IMG/VR virus record: IMGVR_UViG_3300032296_000894
Span: 1 to 33,463 of that record
Length of the DNA: 33,463 bases
Direction: 5' to 3' (one strand)
From: a virus
The notes under the pieces are model-generated. The model saw only the letters and a program-made list of their open reading frames with translations, made no database searches and had not been told where the DNA came from. The position numbers and the translations under genes are program-made. Positions 30,973 to 33,463 of the stretch are shown piece after piece (within the stretch, counting starts at the first letter, position 1; each line of letters starts with the position of its first letter).

Positions 30973-31200
30973 ATGGAGAGCCTAGAGACTTCCGTTATGG
31001 TTGTAAACAACTTTTTTACAGTCACTCTGTTAGGCAAGGCTGAAAAGGCTGAGACTGTGGATAACTTGTGGATCACTCTATTACAGGCGATTTCAGAGCA
31101 AACTAAGGGCAAGGCTAAGGGTTGCTCGATGTCGTCTGTAAAACGTTTTATGACGGTTTGGCGAAAAAGGGTTACTTACGCTGAAGTGGCTGAAAAATAA
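30973..31200 (+). CDS. Possible 75-residue basic protein
   Basis: An open frame gives MESLETSVMVVNNFFTVTLL, then GKAEKAETVDNLWITLLQAI and a basic tail (KGCSMSSVKRFMTVWRKRVT). Codon use looks coding-like, but there is no ribosome binding site, it overlaps a leftward promoter candidate, and it contains the two DnaA boxes. I list it as tentative only. Confidence 0.25.
   Translation: MESLETSVMVVNNFFTVTLLGKAEKAETVDNLWITLLQAISEQTKGKAKGCSMSSVKRFMTVWRKRVTYAEVAEK
30979..31007 (-). promoter_or_regulatory. Candidate promoter of the leftward small-gene block
   Basis: TTTACA (31007-31002) and TAGGCT (30984-30979) lie 17 bases apart on the minus strand. The expected start is near 30972, about 27 bases before the ATG at 30945. 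The -10 is a fair but not perfect match. Confidence 0.4.
31056..31075 (-). promoter_or_regulatory. Pair of DnaA boxes, 11 bases apart
   Basis: On the plus strand TGTGGATAA (31056-31064) is the exact complement of the DnaA consensus TTATCCACA, and TGTGGATCA (31067-31075) has one mismatch. The starts are 11 bases apart, about one helical turn, so DnaA could bind side by side on one face. Confidence 0.6.
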
Positions 31201-31305
31201 GGGAGATCGAGGAGTGTTAGTAAAAAAGAGAGTTTCTAGCCTGATTCGTAAAAATGTACCGTGTAGAAAACTAGTTTTAAAAAAATGACTACGTACTGAC
31301 ATTAC

Positions 31306-31443
31306 TAACAGAATCACCGCTTCTGCCTACCTTGTTGCACCTACGCAACAATGACTGTTGCATCTACGCCACAACCTAGCCATGTTGCACAAACGCAACG
31401 TGTTGCATCTACGCAACATAACGTATTGCAAACGATTCTGTTA
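31306..31443. repeat. 10-bp inverted repeat flanking the first four iterons
   Basis: TAACAGAATC (31306-31315) and GATTCTGTTA (31434-31443) are exact inverted copies that bracket the main iteron group. The distance is about 118 bases. It could be a boundary of an inserted or specially folded segment. Confidence 0.5.
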
Positions 31444-31512
31444 TGGCTAATAAGAATGATTAGCGTCTAGGGTTGTGGTACACGCACAACAGGGTGTTGT
31501 GGCAAAACAACA
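31332..31512 (+). repeat. Array of palindromic iterons (TGTTGC-N6-GCAACA)
   Basis: At least four copies share a 6-6-6 layout: TTGTTGC-ACCTAC-GCAACAA at 31332-31351, TGTTGC-ATCTAC-GCCACA at 31356-31373, TGTTGC-ACAAAC-GCAACG at 31383-31400 and TGTTGC-ATCTAC-GCAACA at 31401-31418. Two related inverted repeats follow: GTTGTG-N7-CACAAC at 31472-31490 and TGTTGT-N6-ACAACA at 31495-31512. The spacer AYCTAC is conserved in three copies, so the sites have an orientation. Possible roles are origin iterons, an operator array or a TerS packaging site. Confidence 0.75.
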
Positions 31513-31634
31513 GGGGGGGTGGGGCATGGCGTTGGCCGGTCACGATTACGATGCCCTCACAAAAACTTTTTATTTTTTTATTAACCCTCTCCACTAATAA
31601 ACCTTTTACCGTTATCCTTTATTAGCAACGTCTG

Positions 31635-31784
31635 ACCAGATGCGCTGGTAGCGACCGAGAGGTAACTGAAGGAAAGGATTCCACCATCTAAGGCACTAAA
31701 CGTCTTTCTCCCTAGACGCTTCCGCCTCGGCACACAGGCTCCACGGTTGTTGGAGATCGCGGCCTCCCGGCAGGATCACCCTGC
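31635..31784 (+). other. Cluster of four small hairpins before the terminase genes
   Basis: ACCAG-N5-CTGGT (31635-31649), CGTCT-N8-AGACG (31701-31718), CTCCA-N7-TGGAG (31739-31755) and GCAGG-N5-CCTGC (31770-31784) form a run of stem-loops within 150 bases. This may be a structured leader or noncoding RNA, or a packaging recognition site. I see no tRNA-like cloverleaf. Confidence 0.35.
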
Positions 31785-31835
31785 ACGTTGCTCTTGCTCT
31801 TCCTTCCTTGCCAAACCTTCTGTTACAGTCCGCTT

Positions 31836-32039
31836 ATGTCGATACGTATGTCGGAGTTGGAGTGGGCAGAGTTTGCTGCCAAGTCTCTGGTATGCCGCTC
31901 TTGCTTCTGGGCCGCTCAGGTGACTAAGGTTGCTGAGAAGGTCTGGTGTGCCCACGCCACCCACCACGGCTGGATGTCTGACGTTCCCGCCTGTTCTGGC
32001 AAAGAGTTCCGGTATGAACCTCGTAACAGAATCCTTTAA
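31836..32039 (+). CDS. Small Cys-rich protein, possible zinc ribbon
   Basis: The first ATG after an extended -10-like TGTTACAGT gives 67 residues. Cysteines at 20, 23, 38 and 53 (LVCRSC, KVWCAH, PACSG) form a CxxC-C-C pattern, as in small zinc-binding phage proteins that lie before terminase genes. There is no Shine-Dalgarno, and the -10 hexamer ends six bases before the ATG, so the mRNA may be leaderless. Its end overlaps the TerS start by 26 bases. Confidence 0.55.
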   Translation: MSIRMSELEWAEFAAKSLVCRSCFWAAQVTKVAEKVWCAHATHHGWMSDVPACSGKEFRYEPRNRIL

Positions 32040-32502
32040 GTCCATTCCTTTTGCGCCTCGTGAACTGAAGGCATCGCCGGAGGTTCTGGAGAAGATTTAC
32101 GACGCCGCTAAACTCGGGCTAAAGGGTGACGCCTTGGCCTTTGCGGCTGGGTTGTTGCCCGTTGAGTACCGTAGACTCTGCCAGTTAGATAACGCGGCTG
32201 CGGTCGCCGAGGGGAAAGGTCGTGCGGACTCTGAAGTTGAGGCAGCGTCGGCCTTGCGAGAAGGCGCGATTAATGGGGACACCAAAGCCGCGCTCGCCCT
32301 GCTCCAAAACCTTCATGGTTGGGTGGCTAAACAGCAAGTCCAAGTGGATATCAAATCCCAGATTAGTATTGTCGCCGCGCTGCAAGAGGCAGAATCTCGC
32401 GTCTTGGCGGGCCGCGTATTTGACGCTACACCGGATCAATTAGCGCATGAGGCTACTGAGCCGCTAACCCTGAAGGACGAACGTGCAACAGCCGATCTAT
32501 AG
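32014..32502 (+). CDS. Small terminase subunit (TerS) candidate
   Basis: I start this at the ATG with AAGAG upstream, giving 162 residues. It has a helix-turn-helix-like start (PEVLEKIYDAAKLGLKGDAL, then AFAAGLLPVEYRRLCQLDNA), a central helical hairpin (EVEAASALREGAINGDTKAA, then LALLQNLHGWVAKQQ), and a beta/helix end (VDIKSQISIVAALQEAESRV). This is the usual plan of small terminase subunits, which recognise the packaging site. It directly precedes the large subunit, which overlaps its stop by 20 bases. Confidence 0.75.
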   Translation: MNLVTESFKSIPFAPRELKASPEVLEKIYDAAKLGLKGDALAFAAGLLPVEYRRLCQLDNAAAVAEGKGRADSEVEAASALREGAINGDTKAALALLQNLHGWVAKQQVQVDIKSQISIVAALQEAESRVLAGRVFDATPDQLAHEATEPLTLKDERATADL

Positions 32503-33463
32503 CCCCGAAGAAGAAGAGTTGCTGATGAGCAAACTCTGGTCGCCCGTGATTAAGGACGACCCAGAGGCCTTCGTGCTACTCGCTTTCCCTTGGGGCCAGA
32601 AAGGCACGCCTTTAGAACACTTCAAGGGTCCGCGTAAGTGGCAGCGGGAAATCCTGCGAGATATCGCCGCACATGTTGCGAAGAACAAGACTGCCACTTC
32701 TTACGAAGTCCTGCGTATGGCTACGGCTTCGGGTCGCGGTATCGGTAAATCTGCGCTCGTGTCGTGGCTCATCCTCTGGATGCTAAGTACCCGCATAGGC
32801 TCAACGACCATTGTGTCGGCTAACTCGGAAGCGCAGTTACGCTCGATCACATGGGCAGAAATTACTAAGTGGGCAGCGCTCCTGATCAACTCGCATTGGT
32901 TTGAGATTAGCGCTACCCGCGTGATGCCCGCTAAGTGGCTTGCCGAACTCGTTGAGCGTGACCTTAAAAAAGGCACGCGCTACTGGTCCGTCGAAGGTCG
33001 CCTGTGGTCGGAAGAGAACCCCGATTCATATGCCGGTGTCCACAACTTCGACGGCGTTATGGTCATCTTCGACGAAGCCAGCGGTATCCCTGACCCCATC
33101 TGGTCGGTGACGGCAGGCTTCTTTACGGAGAACACCCCGCACCGTTTTTGGATGTCTTTTAGCAACCCCCGTCGTAACGAGGGCTACTTCTTCGAGGCGT
33201 TCCACTCTAAGCGTGCGTTCTGGAACACCCGCAACATTGACGCTCGCACCGTTGAAGAGACGGATAAGTCCGTCTACCAGCAGATCATCGACGAATACGG
33301 CATCGACTCACCGCAAGCCAAGGTGGAAGTCTATGGTGAATTTCCGTCTGAAGGAGACGATCAATTCATACCGCCAAGCCTTGTGGATTTGGCGATGTCG
33401 CGTAGCAAGTACAAGGATGAGACGGCGCCTATTGTTATTGGAGTCGATCCGGCTCGCAGCGGA
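32483..33463 (+). CDS. Large terminase subunit (TerL), 3' part outside window
   Basis: A GTG start with AAGGA five or six bases upstream begins 327 codons that run off the window. Motifs: Walker A SGRGIGKS (83-90), Walker B VMVIFDEA (192-199, D197/E198), coupling motif SFSNP (225-229) and the first nuclease motif GVDPARSG (D322). TerL hydrolyses ATP to pump DNA into the procapsid and cuts the concatemer. The nuclease domain continues beyond the window. An earlier in-frame TGA makes this GTG the only likely start. Confidence 0.9.
   Translation, partial: MQQPIYSPEEEELLMSKLWSPVIKDDPEAFVLLAFPWGQKGTPLEHFKGPRKWQREILRDIAAHVAKNKTATSYEVLRMATASGRGIGKSALVSWLILWMLSTRIGSTTIVSANSEAQLRSITWAEITKWAALLINSHWFEISATRVMPAKWLAELVERDLKKGTRYWSVEGRLWSEENPDSYAGVHNFDGVMVIFDEASGIPDPIWSVTAGFFTENTPHRFWMSFSNPRRNEGYFFEAFHSKRAFWNTRNIDARTVEETDKSVYQQIIDEYGIDSPQAKVEVYGEFPSEGDDQFIPPSLVDLAMSRSKYKDETAPIVIGVDPARSG

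Larger units (their letters stand above)
30946..31835. other. Long intergenic region, candidate replication origin
   Basis: Between divergent blocks lie 890 bases with at most one weak reading frame. The region holds two DnaA boxes (31056-31075), AT-rich stretches (31203-31312 and 31558-31620, the first with the perfect palindrome AAAACTAGTTTT at 31267-31278), an array of palindromes (31332-31512), other inverted repeats (GCTAAT-N7-ATTAGC at 31446-31464; CTAATAAA-N16-TTTATTAG at 31594-31625) and a hairpin cluster (31635-31784). Together they suit an origin, a packaging site or a control region; none of these is proved. Confidence 0.55.

Noticed and set aside
31332-31512. The palindrome array as a CRISPR
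   Set aside because: The distances between units are short and unequal, there are no unique spacers of constant length and no cas genes; the units are inverted repeats of an operator or iteron type.
23567-31512. The Cro-side palindrome and the iteron array as sites for the same protein
   Set aside because: Both have a 6-6-6 layout and a GTTG, but GTTG is shifted by one base relative to the centre and the spacers differ, so a shared binding protein is not supported by sequence alone.
31600-31800. A tRNA gene in the hairpin-rich stretch
   Set aside because: No set of four stems with a T-loop sequence and 7-bp acceptor stem could be fitted; the hairpins are separate short stems.

Overview
The window is most of the genome of a tailed double-stranded DNA phage with a short P22-like tail, infecting a Gram-negative host. 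The evidence is a coat protein of the P22 gp5 type, followed by relatives of the P22 tail accessory factor gp4 and the DNA stabilization protein gp10. There are three candidate ejection proteins, an Rz/Rz1-type spanin pair (which implies an outer membrane), and TerS/TerL at the right edge. No integrase, partition system or lysogeny module is visible, so a lytic life style is likely, but a single Cro-like regulator is present. The portal gene and the end of TerL are absent. If the genome is circular or permuted they would lie between the two window ends (inference).

Layout. 1-6394 (+): receptor-binding proteins, namely one partial fibre protein, one small fibre-like protein, a triple lectin-fold (LamG-like) protein and two beta-helix tailspike-like proteins; three of them share a 'KIS' N-terminal module. 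6469-14923 (+): scaffold, coat, possible decoration proteins, neck/tail proteins and several tail adhesin-like proteins. 14916-18339 (+): three probable ejection proteins. 18351-19614 (+): lysis cassette of holin-like proteins, i-spanin with embedded o-spanin, and M15 endolysin. 19624-20988 (+): zincin-like protein and metallophosphoesterase. 20985-23547 (-): accessory block with an HNH nuclease, a PD-(D/E)XK nuclease, a TGT/DpdA-like protein, a small HTH protein and a Cro-like regulator. 23629-28370 (+): recombination and replication block with ERF annealing protein, YqaJ-type exonuclease, DUF736-like protein and an SF3 helicase. 28392-30945 (-): tightly packed very small genes, several missed by usual length cut-offs. 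30946-31835: an intergenic region of about 0.9 kb rich in DnaA boxes, AT tracts and palindromic repeats. 31836-33463 (+): Cys-rich small protein, TerS and TerL.

How it works together. A palindrome between the Cro-like gene and the recombination operon contains the -35 hexamers of both divergent promoters, so one repressor dimer and one RNA polymerase could decide the direction of early transcription. The recombination genes (ERF, exonuclease, OB-like protein) form a single-strand annealing system. The SF3 helicase probably opens the origin, which I place tentatively in 30946-31835.

The most interesting signals are: (1) the palindrome array with DnaA boxes next to the terminase genes; (2) the shared-palindrome divergent switch; (3) several genes whose ATG lies 6-7 bases after a -10-like hexamer with no Shine-Dalgarno, suggesting leaderless mRNAs; (4) a repeated ACACGGAG leader in front of small genes; (5) a TGT/DpdA-like gene without any visible 7-deazaguanine synthesis genes. 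All assignments rest on reading motifs by eye; no database search was run.
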